Origin: Kryptolebias marmoratus
Lineage: Eukaryota > Chordata > Actinopteri > Cyprinodontiformes > Rivulidae
NCBI RefSeq assembly: GCF_001649575.2
Contig: NC_051431.1
Location: forward strand, 24,871,931 to 24,935,930
Length of the DNA stretch: 64,000 nucleotides
Reading direction: 5' to 3'
Part shown: one piece after another, positions 49,053-60,740 of the stretch
How the letters are laid out: each line of letters starts with the position of its first letter
Numbering within the stretch: position 1 is the stretch's first letter
Notes under the pieces: model-generated
Databases searched by the model: none
What the model was told of the DNA's origin: nothing
What the model saw: only the letters and a program-made list of their open reading frames with translations
Program-made: the position numbers and the translations under genes

Positions 49053-52000
49053 CTCGGCACAGCGCGGTGCTTGTTTCGGAGCTTCTCCTGGGTGAAAAAT
49101 GTGCACAGAAACAAACAAACGTTAGTGAGGTGCAGTGTAAGGACGTTGTGCGGTGAGACCCACGACAAAGGTATGTTTTTATCTGTGCAAATGAGGCTGT
49201 AATTAAATATTTTTATGTCGAAACTGCTGACCTTGTTGCTCGTTAGCGGCGTCTAGCGTAGCAACCATCTATGGGAATGATATGTATTGGTTCAGATACA
49301 CATATCTGAAGAAAATATTTAGGGGGGGATTAAGCTGTTATAATTTGTTTGTAATGTCGGTGTTATGTGGGTGTTGTTGTTTGAAGATTAAGGTTTAAGA
49401 GTAAAGGTTAACAGTGCTGAACACTGTCTTCATTTAAGAGAGAGAACAAAAACTTCTTAATAAGAGGTGCTTGTTGAGCTATACGACATTCTTATGGTCG
49501 GAGTAAAAGAGGAGGTTTGTAAGGTTGTCATTGGAAAGTTCAGATTTGATCACTTGTGTAAAATATATACATATATGTTTTTATTTGAAGCCAGTCATAG
49601 TTATTTTAGCCTTCTGCAACACGTGCTTGTATTAACATTAAAATCACTTAAACCGCCTTTAGCTCCCACAGACCACAGTAAGCCCCAGTTCACAGACCCA
49701 GCTGTGCAGGAGATCCTTGCTAGAATTACCGGACTGGACCTGCAGAAAGTGTTCCAGTCCTTTAAACAGGAACTGAAGCCGCCCACATGCAAACTAATGA
49801 CGGATGATCAGCTGGAGCAGGTACCTTTTAAAAATTCAGCTATAACAGACCTTATCAGTATCACACAAACGTCTACTGATTACCCCAATACATCTCCTGT
49901 CTGTCTCCAGGCCATACAGCTGGCCTCAGTAGAAGCGAGGAAGCGGCTGCAGATGCCCCCCGTCCTTCCAGAGAGGAAGCCCATCAATGATGTGCTGGCT
50001 GTGGATAAGATCCTGGATGGCATGGACACAGCGAAATATGTCTTCACAGACATCACCTACAACGTTCCACACAGGGTACACACATGCTCTTCTTTCAAAG
50101 TTAGCAGATGCATAGTTTGTGTGACTAGATGCAAGTTAAAATAAGTGTGAGCAGTGTTTGGACAGGCATTTTGAGTTTAGTGAATTTTGCAAGTTTTTTT
50201 TTCCGGTGCTGTTGTTACCAGCAGTGAAACGAAAACATTTAGGTTGATTAAATTTGCAAATCTCCAGTTGTCTCTCTCGATGTGTTTTAGGAGAGGTTTA
50301 TAGTTGTTCGGGAGCCTGATGGTACTCTTCGGAAGGCCACCTGGGAGGAGCGGGACCGGCTGGTTCAGGTCTACTTCCCCAGGGAGGGACGCAAAATAGC
50401 AGTACCGCTCATGTTCAAAGAGGAAAACCTCAAGGTGAGAAAATAGCAAACTGACTGAATTAATGGGGGAAAAAATCTCTTCTGGTTCTCGTGTTAGTTT
50501 CTTTTCAAATTTCTTGTTGACGGAAGACCTGCTGTGACTAAACCCTGTGACCAACTCTTGTGATAGTTTAGAGTGTTTGTGTTTGCAGGCCCAGTATTTA
50601 AAGCTGTGAAGATACCGCTTTAATTAATCAGGGGTTTTTATGCAGTAATGTCTAAATGTATAATTTATTATGATGCTAACGGTAATAATATTGAGATTGA
50701 AGTAGACAGTGTTCACCAATCCTAATCAATCTTAAACTGCATGTTTACTCGTCTACATTTACAGAACTTCCAGGTTTTATTTAACCTTCATAAAAGATAA
50801 GACGTGTTACAGATTGGTGTGTTTTTCTTTAAAGCATAAAAGCTGAAACAAAATTACCATCAGTAGTGTGTATTGGGGAAGACACTGTGTATGAAGAAAA
50901 CAAAAAAACAAAAATAACCAAACAAACCCATTGGTTTGGTTTGGGATGTGTGTGATTTAAGAAAAAAAAAAACCTGAGCCTGAAACCAAACTGAATCATG
51001 TGTGTGTGATGTGAAGAAGACAGGTCTTGTTAGTGAGCTCTGTGAATATTTCTGCAGTCCTGTTGAAGAGCAGAACAACTTTCATGTTTGTATTCAGTGA
51101 AAAGAACTGACTTTTAGGGCTGCCACTACCAACTATTTCTATTCCAATTTTTCTATGGACTAAATTTTCTCCAAAAATCATACTCTACAAGTTTATTTTA
51201 GTTATTTTGTTTATAGCAGTCAACTTTGGCATCTACACTTTACCACAAACAAAAACTAATACAAAATATAAGTTTAAAGTGTCAACTCCTGCGTGACAAA
51301 TAAATAAAACAAAGTTCTTATTATTTATGTATTTGAAAATAAAAAGGCTGAATTCTCAGCATGTTGTAATGGTTCTATTAATGATGAGAAATCCCTCTTT
51401 TGCAGGAATTCAGTCAAGTGGTTTTACTTTCAGAAAAAGGAGAGAAACAAATAAAACAACTATTTAAATGGAATGATGGGTCTTTTCAACTAGCCTACAC
51501 TTCTCACATCATATATGAGTTTCATTTGTTAATTTTATGGATTGTATATGAATTTGTTTGGTTTAGATGTTATTTATTCAGCTGCTAATTACATACCGTA
51601 CATGCTAGTACACACCATATTTTCTGGACTATGAGGCGCATTTAAAAGCCTTCAATTTTCTCAAACAGTGGAGGCGTTCTCCTTGACGCTCTCATGGGGG
51701 GATCATATAAATGCTGATACAGGTGAACCAGCTCTGCTAGAGCAGCAAAATCGTCCATTTTGAACGGAGCGCAAAGTTACAAAAATTTTATATATGACAA
51801 AAGTTTGAAAATGGACCATTCATTGACAGTGCGTGTTATAATCCAGTATGCCTTATAATGCGGAAAATACTGTAGTTAAATGTGTTTAAAAACAAGCAGA
51901 AATCAAAGGGATACAATAAAGCCCTACATTTACACAAAGCTGAGATCTGTTTCCCCATCTAAGTATAGAAGTTTTCCAACCATCAGGATGTGTTTCATCT

Positions 52001-54540
52001 GCTACAACAGATGCAAAGGAGCCAAAAAAATCAGGATTTTGTCTTTTAGCATTTTATTTTAAGTACTGTTGCTTAAAACAGCAGCAGATAAGAGGGAAGC
52101 AGAACAAAACTGGTGGAGATTCAGATCTCAACAAAGGGAAAAAAAGCCTTTACAAACAAATTTATTTTTCCTTTCATTTAGGTGGTGTTTTCTCAGGACC
52201 GCCATAAGGATGTGTTAGACCTGTGTCTGGTCCAGTTTGAACCCGACTCTGCCGACTACATTAAAGTAAGTTTATGCCGTGTTCTTTGGGAGCACCGAAT
52301 GAACTAAAAACTCTCAGCTCAGATGATGAGTGGGAATCCAAAGCAAAACATTTTTCTTTTAGTCAAACCATGATGAAAAACTTGTTTTTGACATATTGAA
52401 GTCAGAAATAAAATAACAGTGAAACTTTTCACACATTTCATCACTAAATACAATTAAATATGTTATGTGTCTGAACAGTTAAAGGTACTGCTTACATTCA
52501 GTACATTTTGCCTGTCGTCGATGTAATCTGATGTTACAAGTACTTGTAGGAAGAAAAAAAGAAACGTTTAAGAAGCCCCAGACATGCCGAATTAATACAA
52601 TTAGATTTCTGTCGTGTTGCTGTCAGGGGGATTCTGTTAGTTCCACGTTTATTACTCTCCATGTTCTCATCTTCTAGTTGTGTTCCTTAGAAAACATTTC
52701 AACATCTGGACTGATGTGATGCAGTCATTTAGTGTCTCTTCTCAAACTAAAGCCTGACAGAAAACCAGAGGTTAGTGACTGAATGAGAGAGAGATTCATC
52801 ATGTGAATCAGTTGTTAAAGCAGGTTATAGAAGAGATCGACTCTGTTCCCACAGCCAGGGGGAAATGATATCAGATATTACTACACATGGACTAAAATGA
52901 CTGGACTCAGTTTAACATATACATTTGTGGAACAACGTTGGTGCTCTTTGTTCTTGTTTTATTCCAGGAAATTGATTAAAAATATAATTAATCAGTATTT
53001 TATTTAGTTGTGCCATCATAAATATCAACATTTAACATTTTCTGCTGCCAGTAAGAGATCTACAAGCAGAAAGCATTTCTGTTTTTTCTGTTGAAGAACA
53101 ATTATTTTCCTTTCTTACCTGTTTGTCAAAAATCTCTGCTTCAATAAAAAGGAAGGAAGAAAACAATTTGTACATGTTCTGGATTCATTTACAACAGTTA
53201 CTCCTTATAGTCTATGTGCCTGTGAGTGTAAAGAAAAATAATTACTTCTTTAAATATCTAACTTTGGCCTTAAAGATGGTTGCTCATTTAAGTTTCAGTT
53301 ATTCCTTTTTGGCTCCATCACTTCTGGCCTCAAAGACTAAAATTAGTTGATGTCACGGTGGCTTTGTGGTTACTTTGTTTTTATGTTTTGCTTTGCTCCC
53401 TGAGCTTGTTGAAGTCCAGATTTTTTCCATTCCTCTTTTTTTCTTTTTAAATTTATATATTATGTGTATTTTATATAAGTGTACATCTTCTGAGTTTCTG
53501 TTTTATGTGGAGAGCATTGTGCTAAGAACTCTTAAGTTGACTTGTGTGCTTCCTTCTCCTCTTCTTGGTTTAGATGCACGTAGCCACATATGAGGACCTG
53601 GACAAATACGGCAAATATCACCTGCTGCGATTCACCCGGCATTTTGGAGGCATGGCCTGGTACCTCGTCAACGCTCGTAGGGTGGACGGGCTTTTAGTGG
53701 ACATGCTGAAGAAAGAGCTGTGGGTTTTTGAACTCGTCCTCAAACTGTTTTCCTGCCCACTAACAAGTCTGCTGTAAGTTTGAGTTCCTGTGTGTTTGCG
53801 TTGCCAGGCTTCAGGATGCCGTGAGTCTGGTGTCTCTGTTCCATATGGTCCATCCCCACAGTGAGTCGGCTCAGGAAGCTGCCAGCCAACAGGCCACTGG
53901 TACTGACCTGCTTAAGGTGAGATTGCCTCGATTTTACACCCACACTGGTTTTGTAGTGTGTTTATTATGTGTAATCGTGTGATTCAGGCCAAATAAAAAG
54001 GTCAGTCAAGCAGAAGATTAGCTCACATCAAGGTTGTCTCATCTAAGATTTCCTGTCTGAGTTTTATTTTTTCTTCTAGCTGTGGTGCCAAGTTCAGAAT
54101 AAATCAGGTCTTTTTAGTCCTCACATAAATGCAGATAGAGAACTGTGGGTTATATTTTAATAAGTGAACTATGTACAACACTCAACTTCAAGGAACATTT
54201 TCATTGTATTGCTTAAGATAATCAGGTGTTTTTAGTTCACTATCAACTTAAAAACTAAAAAAAAAAAGAATGTATTTTTTTGTTTGTGACCTTCCAAGTG
54301 TGAAAATATTTTATTCAGTGAGTTGATTTCTGGATTTTTAGCTCTCAGACCCTTTTTACTTCTGATTTTGTGGATTTTGTCATGCGCAGCCTCAGCTGAA
54401 ACGGTCTCTTCTGTCATTTTGCTGACCTACGATGCTTGTTCCCACAGATTTATGCCGAGAACGAGTCCGAAAGGTCAGGCTACATCAAGTTGGCTCTGCA
54501 GGCGTATGAGGACAGGACTGCAGAAGAATCAGCTGCCTAA
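49044..54540 (+). CDS. mrps22: Mitochondrial ribosomal protein S22, complete gene of eight coding exons
   Basis: This gene encodes mS22, an animal-specific protein of the mitochondrial small ribosomal subunit. Coding exons are 49044-49170, 49663-49820, 49911-50075, 50291-50434, 52182-52265, 53574-53719, 53808-53916 and 54448-54540. All junctions use GT/AG, and the lengths sum to 1026 nt (341 residues; human protein about 360). The N-terminus ([20 protein letters not shown]) is basic, lacks acidic residues and fits a mitochondrial targeting peptide. Later family landmarks are [60 protein letters not shown], and [13 protein letters not shown] near the C-terminus. The start codon is the first ATG, inside a YY1 box. 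Exon 6 happens to begin with an ATG codon, but it is internal. Intron 4 contains a MITE. All exons are intact. Confidence 0.95.
51611..51874. mobile_element. MITE with TACCGTATTTT-type ends, copy 2, in mrps22 intron 4
   Basis: The left end ACCATATTTTCTGGACTATG and the right end GCGGAAAATACTGTA are decayed versions of the copy at 5.59 kb. The shared interior phrases are CATTTAAAAGCCTTCAATTT and GAAAATGGACCATTCATTGA. It is shorter than the first copy by an internal deletion. Confidence 0.75.
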
Positions 54541-54794
54541 CATCCCAGCACTAGGATACAAATATAAACATGTATTCACAATGAGGAAGAACACACAAGA
54601 AAGCAGAACTAGTGTTGGAATATACGACTTTTGCTGTTTTGACTCAGCATGGGTCCAAGATGCTTCTCACTTAGAAAAAAAACCCTTTATACTGAGCAGT
54701 CATCAGTCTGAAACTCTGAACCTTGTTTCTGTTGGAGAGATTTTGTCTTTCTGTGTATTTCATTTATATCGCTGAATGAAACTGATGTACATAA

Positions 54795-54800
54795 AATAAA
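54795..54800 (+). terminator. mrps22 polyadenylation signal
   Basis: AATAAA 255 nt past the stop codon, followed by a GT/T-rich stretch (GTCAGTCTTT, GTCATGTTTTTG), as expected for the cleavage region. Confidence 0.75.
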
Positions 54801-55034
54801 GTCAGTCTTTAGGTCTGAATGTCATGTTTTTGAAGCCTCGATAGTTGAGAAGACTTTAGTTAAAATGATTTGAAGTCATTTTTCTAGTCTAATACACAGT
54901 CATATCTATTTTTTATTATTAAAAAAGAAAGACAAACAAATTGAAAAGGCACAAGTAACAACAATATTGCTCTCATCACTGATGATTACACCAGTCATCA
55001 ATAATCAACTGTTCAGATGGATTTCGAGATGTAC

Positions 55035-55715
55035 GGTTACAGTTAGAGGTTTACATCCACTCATGGGGATGAATGTCATCAGCTTGGGGATTTTAATAAT
55101 TTATGTGTTTCATTCCTGAGTGCTTCAATAGAATGCAGCTGTACTTCTCTTGATTCTTGAAGACTTTTCACCTCTCATCCAAGACTCTTTAGTTCTGATC
55201 GTAAGTTGGAAGATCCAGATTTATAAGTCATCGTTCTAACAATCACAGCATCACAGCAATCGGGACGTTAGGGTCATGTGTGTTGCTGACCCACTATATC
55301 CTGTGAGTCATTTGGGTCGTCAAAACCTTTGTTGGACCACTTAGAATTGTCATGACCTGGAGGACTAAGAATCTATGCCAATGTATTTGTACCATTTTCT
55401 TCCCAGGGTAGAATTAAAACTGTACATAAAGGCTCAAATATGTGCTTACATATGATACTTGATACTTGGTTAAATTTCTCTTAGCAAGTTGCATCTTGAG
55501 GTTCAAGGTTCTTTTTACAGCCACCAACAAGATTCAGTCTGGATATCTGGCCACTCTCCATGGCAGAATTGGTAAAGTTCATTTAAACTGGTTGGTTTCT
55601 TGGCATGGACCTGAATTTTAAGCATAATCCACAACTTTTCAAAACGGTTGAGGTTGGGGCTTCAGGAATGCCATTCCAGAAGCTCAATGGTAGCCTGTTT
55701 TATCCAAGCAGAAAC
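55035..55715 (-). mobile_element. Tc1/mariner transposon relic (transposase C-terminal part)
   Basis: Read on the minus strand, 55690-55440 follows the C-terminal section of a fish Tc1 transposase gene. It corresponds to the stretch after the last catalytic residues, with AAGCCCCAACCTCAACC (from the SPDLNP-coding stretch), GTTGTGGATTATGC (ENLW region) and GAGAGTGGCC (EEW region), with stops. At the left end GAGGTTTACATCCACTC resembles a Tc1 terminal repeat. About 300 bp between the two parts are unrelated, so the relic may itself be interrupted. Confidence 0.65.
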
Positions 55716-55964
55716 CAATTTTCAGATTCAGAAACCTTTATTTATCTCTGAGACGTAACTGAGGAAAGAAACACTGTTCAGCATGGCAAAGAATGAATTA
55801 AAATTAAACAGAAATAAAGTAATAAAGCAAGGTAAAATTGTATATAGTAGCACAGAATGAACCAAGTTCAAGTAAACTGGAATGAATATAAATGAGGGGA
55901 TCATTATTAGGGAGGCTGGAGGCAGATAAACAGAAAAATACATATATTTTTTTATTAAAGGTAT

Positions 55965-56215
55965 TCACCCCCTTGGATGTTTTATGCTTTTATTGATGTC
56001 ATGAATCTATCACGGCAGGTTTGACTTCAATGTCAAAGTGAAATCAAATATTTACAGAATATTTTCAATTTAATAAAAATTTATAATGTAAAATAAATGA
56101 CTGCATAAATACTCGCATCAAAATTTAGTACAAGGACATTTGGCTGTAATCAACATGGAGTCTGTGTGGATGAGTCTCAGTCAGTCTCACACATCTAGAC
56201 ACTAAGAGTTTACTC
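55965..56215. mobile_element. Probable Tc1-like non-autonomous fragment
   Basis: TATTCACCCCCTTGGATGTT at the left and phrases such as GTCAAAGTGAAATCAAATAT and TTTGGCTGTAATCAACATGG follow a well-known fish transposon-derived repeat with TATTCACCCCCTT ends. No coding frame. Confidence 0.55.
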
Positions 56216-56290
56216 AGTTCAATTCAATTTGTAAAATACCAAGTCACAACAAAAGTTGCACTGTACAAAAACATTCACATATATTATAAA
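56215..56290 (-). repeat. LINE/SINE 3'-tail fragment
   Basis: CAGTTCAATTCAATTTGTAA then CCAAGTCACAACAAAAGTTG is the reverse of a common fish tail repeat (…GCGCTTTATA…TTGAATTGAA). Confidence 0.5.
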
Positions 56291-56552
56291 GAGCCAATTA
56301 GTAAAAGTTACCTATCTAAGGAAGCTGGCAGATTGCATAGAATCCTTGGACTTTCCCATTGCTCTGAGTTTCAAGTATTTGTCTGTGCAATGAGTGCTGT
56401 CAAATCAATTGTTTTTATGCTGGGAAACAAAAACTACCAGCTGCAGTTAATCATGGTCACAAAAATATAGAAGCTGTATGTTGTATAATTAATTTGCCCT
56501 GGAAAAAGAATAGTACAAATAAATCATAAAAATCCCCAAATTATTATGACAT

Positions 56553-56880
56553 TTGGGGTGGCACAGTGGCACAGTGGTTAGAGCTGTTTCCTCCCAGCAA
56601 GAAGGCTGCAGAATTGCTTCCAGACCTGGGGTCTTTCTGGGTGGAGATTGCATGTCCTCCCCATGGGTTTACTCTGGATACTCTGGTTTCCTCCCACAGA
56701 CCAAAAAACATGCATTTTAGGTTAACTGGTAACTAAATTGTCCCCAGGTTTGAGTGAGAGCATGAATAGTTGTTTGTCTCTATGTGGCCCTGTGATGGAC
56801 TTGTGACCTGTCTACTGTGTACCCCACCTCTTGCACAGTGATGGCTGGAGATAGGCATCAGCTCCCCATGACCCGGCCCA
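56553..56880 (+). repeat. tRNA-derived SINE, near full length
   Basis: The tRNA-like head is GGGGTGGCACAGTGG and GGTTAGAGCTGTTTCCTCC. A decayed B-box region follows, then GGGTGGAGATTGCATGTCC, TCTGGTTTCCTCCCACAG, TTAGGTTAACTGGTAAC, CCTGTGATGGACTTGTGACC and GATAGGCATCAGCTCCCCAT. This is the best copy in the window of the family also seen at 3.1, 9.6, 12.3 and 13.0 kb. Confidence 0.8.
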
Positions 56881-57060
56881 TTATGATTGTATGTAAACGT
56901 CTTGGCTGCAGCACTATTATTGCCACAGTATTCTGTTCAGACTTGTGTATGTGTGACTGGCTAATATCTATGTATGAGAACCACGTGTATATTTTCCATC
57001 TTTCAAAGTAGCTACATGAACTTACATATTTGTATCCTCACTTCCTGCTCATCAGTCTTT

Positions 57061-57385
57061 GTGGGCATCTTTGGGTCAGTGGTTACAGCAGTTGTCCTCC
57101 AATGAGAGAGTTTGAGGTTTGATTCCTGGCAGCAGTCACTTGTTGAAGTGGGCAAGACATTGAACCCCTCATTGCCTCTGATGTGTGCCCCATCGGTGTA
57201 TGAATGGAGTTTAAAGCACTCATTAGTATCTATAGAATGATTTATGTAGATTAGCTTTGTAGAGATGTAGTAGAGTGCTGTATGAATGTGTGTGTGGATG
57301 GGTATATGAGGGCAGACTGTGTTGTAAAGCGCTTTGAGTAGCCTGGTTGGCTAGAAAGGCACTATAGAAGTGCAATCTATTTACC
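57061..57385 (+). repeat. Second tRNA-derived SINE family with LINE-like tail
   Basis: An A-box-like TGGGTCAGTGGTTACAG and a B-box GAGGTTTGATTCCTGGC are followed by a body and an ending with GTAAAGCGCTTTGAGTAGCC and AAAGGCACTATAGAAGTGC. That tail resembles LINE 3' ends elsewhere in the window, as expected of a SINE mobilised by such a LINE. Confidence 0.75.
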
Positions 57386-57609
57386 ATTTGTGATGAAAAC
57401 TTGCCGATTTCTCCAGAAAATGATGGTCTTGTTTTGAATGAAGAACAGATAAAACAGAAACATGTAATTTCAAACATCTTTTTTTTTTTTTAATATTCAG
57501 ATTTTTTCTCAACTTGTAGTAATAATTTAGTAATACATCTCTTCTCAGATTAAGTTTTAAAGCTCAGTTGTGCTGATCCTCCTGCTGAATGTGATGAGTG
57601 AGTATTCTG

Positions 57610-58992
57610 GAGTACGTCTGACCCTGACACAAGTCTCCTTCAGGTACTACTCAGACAGCAGGGCTTGCTGGAGGCCATGGAACAGGTTGCTGTACTGGTT
57701 GGGGTCAGCCAGAGCATCTGCTGCCTTCTGGGTAACATTGACCAGGTTCTTCTTCCACAGCTCCACTATCCTGGAGGAAGAAAGGCACATGGAGCTCACC
57801 AGTGCTGCTTGAAATAATTGATGAAAACCTCGAAAGACAGACAATTTTTTCACTAAAATTCAATCTGTACCTTGCATTGTTTTGGTTCTCTAGCAAACAA
57901 AAACTTGCAGAAACAACTTCAAATTACAGTGCTGCATGCAGAGAGAGGTTTAGCATTAGTAAGTGTACCATTCAGCAGTTTCAACTGGAAAGCAATATGT
58001 ATTGATATGCCCTGATTAGAGACAGGCTTATCTTGAGATTTGACTGGGCATATGCTGTTTTTTCTTGCCAGGAATGCAGCCTCTGGCAGACTATGAAGCA
58101 GGTTCACATATTTATCAGTTCTGGGGAGGAACAAGAGCAAACAGTGAAAAGCATAATCTGTTTCAAACAGCTCATATTGGTTGACTGCATCTCAAATACT
58201 TACCACTGTGAGGATCTGGGCTTAGCTCCGCCCTTGGGCGGCGTCACTAACCCTTACTCCACAGGTGTTCTTGATTCCACTGACGAGACCATCCAGCATT
58301 TAAGCTGCAGGCTGAGATCAGATCTTCGCTGGAGCATCAAACCTTCCGGGTTAGATTCTCTGCCTCAGCGTCTAACCGCGATTCTGCTCTAAGTATTAAT
58401 TATGTTCTTTGCCTTGCCTACAACTTAGGTTTTGCCACTCCATGACTACGGACCTTAAGGGAAACTTACCTGGAACCTGTCTGATACTTACCTTTGTGGG
58501 AACTGGCTCATCATCTTTTGGATCAATCTGGAACCGCTCCTCACCTCCTCTGCGCAGCAACTCACCTCCTGGATCTGTAAGAAAACAAGAGACATTATTA
58601 CCTCCATCTTTGAAACTACTCTGACCAGACTCGTACCCGAGACTCACCCAGTTCTTCTTGCCTTACAGACTACTCCCGAGACCTGCTCACTGTACATACT
58701 AGCACCACCTGAAAATAAAACTCACTTGCCTTTATTTACGTCTCAGTGTCTGGTTTCGGCTTCGCTCTTTGGACAAACAATCCTGGGTTTATGATAACCT
58801 CCCCTGCATAAAGTAGATGAAGTGAGCGAGGAAGACCACATTGGTCTTCCCATCCTTCTCTGCCAGTTTGCCCACCATCTCTGCGTTGCCAGAGCTGGTG
58901 GCCAGCAGTGGTAATCCCCCATAACCCAGAGTTTGGTGCAGACACTTCTGAGCCAAGTTAAACTTGCACTTTGTAGTTGCGAGTATTTGTTG
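57610..58992 (-). pseudogene. copb2: copb2 (beta'-COP) 3' relic, three exon blocks
   Basis: beta'-COP is a WD40/alpha-solenoid subunit of the COPI coat. Three decayed exons remain on the minus strand. Block 1 (about 58992-58803) encodes KFNLAQKCLHQTLGYGGLPL and GNAEMVGKLAEKDGKTNVVF. Block 2 (58120-58032) encodes SLPEAAFLAR and, after a frame change, HMPSQISR. Block 3 (from 57770) encodes IVELWKKNLVNVTQKAADAL and ADPNQYSNLFHGL. Acceptors of blocks 2 and 3 are intact and their junction phases still match. The donors after blocks 1 and 2 are not GT (GG and AT), block 2 has a frameshift, and block 3 hits TAG at 57649-57647 where the family continues with EEW. The WD40 part and C-terminal tail are absent. 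LTR-like sequence separates blocks 1 and 2. It lies between mrps22 and rbp2, as in mammals. Confidence 0.85.
58207..58796 (+). mobile_element. Candidate solo LTR inside the copb2 relic
   Basis: A 590-bp block with different composition from its flanks starts TGTGAGGATCTGGGC. It has a TATA-like CATTTAAGC, an AATAAA at about 58712, and similarity in order to the LTR-like fragment at 8.2 kb. The flanks ACCAC and ACCTC may be a 5-bp target-site duplication with one change. The right end (GATA) does not show the usual CA, so the exact border is uncertain. Confidence 0.5.
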
Positions 58993-59016
58993 CAAGAGCA
59001 CCAGGGAGAAAGACAA

Positions 59017-60175
59017 GCTATGTGTTATCAGCTCAGTGAACCGTGGAATATCAAAAATTCTTGGAAGATACAGGGGGTTGGAGAGAAATAATTAAAAAAA
59101 CAAGAAGTATTTGTAATCTGTGTGAAGGTACTGGTATTGGAACAGATTTCATGTATTGTCTGAATGTAGAACACAGAGATATTGCTGGATAGAAAAGTAT
59201 TTACAAAAGTACCGCTGTTTGTGCTAATTCCCTCTTTCCACGCATAAAATAATCCTTCTGATGCAGTCTGTGAATGTGGGGATGATTTATGGACTTCAAA
59301 CTTTCTTGGAGATTGTGTTGCTGATGTTTTTAATTAAAATTTAGTTTCACACATCAACAGTTCTGAATGTAGACACATTTGTTCTCAAACAAAATGAACA
59401 TCTATTGATTTATATGAACACCAAATTCAGACCCTTCACATGAAATGTATTGTTAAAAGTTTAATTTAACGTGGACGTAAAAAAGGAAAAACAAAATGTT
59501 GCTTGGAGTTGCAACCCAAGACATGTGGGCATTTCATAAATGCACAAGAATCTTGGATTTTATACCTTTATACTGTTTCTTTTAAACAGCATTTTTTATT
59601 ATGTTGAAAACTGACTAATTTCATAAAATGGATCTACCACATATAACTACCAAAGAGTAGTTAGCCAGCAAGTATATTGCAGGCTGAAATATATTTTAAA
59701 AAATAATTTGTTTTATATTTTATCTGTATTCATTTATATATTCTTTCAACTGTTTATATGTAAAAAAAATAGTGAAATGAACTAAAATACATTTGTATGC
59801 AATAAATTTTCTATGACAGCAGAGTTTGAACATTTTTCTGAGAAAAAAACATTGGATGTTAAATCTGTGCAACATTTAGTATTTCTGTGCAACAGAGCAG
59901 CTTGTACTCCTTTAAATAGAGTAAAACCTGGAACTACTGGCAAGACAGCTATAAAGGGCTGTGGTGTAATTGAAGATATTATTTAAAAGAACAAAATATG
60001 AATATCAAGAAAATAGAAAAATATTCACAGGACAAAAAAGCTGGAGTACTACGTACACATATATAAGTAAAAACTACTGAAGTTCTTGACAACAAACTTC
60101 CGCATCACCCAGTCATTTACCAACAAATCTTGGAACCGTGCAGTTTTATTTCTCTGTGACTTCTCATGCGTGTCT
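59017..60175. other. AT-rich spacer between copb2 relic and zinc-finger relic
   Basis: No further copb2 exon (in particular no WD40-coding block) and no recognised repeat. Confidence 0.5.
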
Positions 60176-60740
60176 TTGTGTTCACAGATAGTGTTTTCCC
60201 TTTGGTGTGATTCCTCCTGTGTGTTTTAAGAGTCACTGCAAATGGCTGCTTTGTTTCCTGTCTGAATTTTCACGGGTGAGCTTAAATGTGGCTTTCGAAT
60301 AAACTTTTGTCCACAAACATCACAAGGAAATGGTTTAGCTCCTGTATGGATTTTCACAAGTTTGTTTGAATGTGTTTTATGGCTAAGTCTTTGTTCACAT
60401 AGATCACAACCTATTTTGTGTTTAGAGCTGCTTTTCTGGTAAACCTTTTGCCACAGTCTTCACACCTCTGAAGAGCTGGAATCATCTTCATGAGTCCTCC
60501 ACAGTCCTCCCCGCCAGTTTCTGCTGTCTGCTGCTTGGAAGATCTCTGTCTTCAAGTTGGTGTTGATGAAGCTGTGAGAACAGGTTTCTCTTCATCATCC
60601 TCACTCTTTAAAGGAACTGAATGGAAACCTGGTGGCATCAGACTGCTTCATAATGATCTGCTCTCCCAGCAGACTGGTCCAGAGGTCCTCCTCTTCCTCC
60701 TTCATATTGAGGGGCTCTGAGTCCTGCTAGTTAGACCTTC
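60176..60740 (-). pseudogene. Fish-type C2H2 zinc-finger gene fragment, frameshifted
   Basis: On the minus strand the order is: the acidic leader PLNMKEEEEDLWTSLLGEQ, common at the start of large fish C2H2 expansions; FPFSSF, then after a +1 frameshift LKSEDDEEKPVLTASSTPT and a stop; then the finger starts CEDCGKRFTRKAAL, CDLCEQRLSHK, HTGAKPFPCDVCGQKF and VKIQTG. Several fingers lack their first histidine and the frames do not join. It is therefore dead or a decayed duplicate. DNA binding would be its ancestral role. Confidence 0.8.

Noticed and set aside
49467..50144. 225-codon continuous frame as a separate gene
   Set aside because: It is read-through of mrps22 exons 2 and 3 plus the short intron between them and flanking intron sequence. 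Proper acceptors and donors delimit the exons.
53574..53777. ATG at the start of mrps22 exon 6 as an alternative start
   Set aside because: It directly follows an acceptor (GGTTTAG) and the exon phase continues from exon 5, so the Met is internal.
56553..56640. True tRNA gene
   Set aside because: The tRNA-like head has a decayed B box and no cloverleaf closure, and it continues into the SINE body repeated elsewhere in the window.
57647..57853. 68-residue copb2-like frame as a functional small gene
   Set aside because: Only the part from 57770 down is homologous. The upstream residues read across the intron, and the stop truncates the conserved EEW continuation.
60490..60720. Plus-strand 76-codon frame
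   Set aside because: It is the antisense shadow of the zinc-finger leader (KEEEEDLW) on the minus strand.
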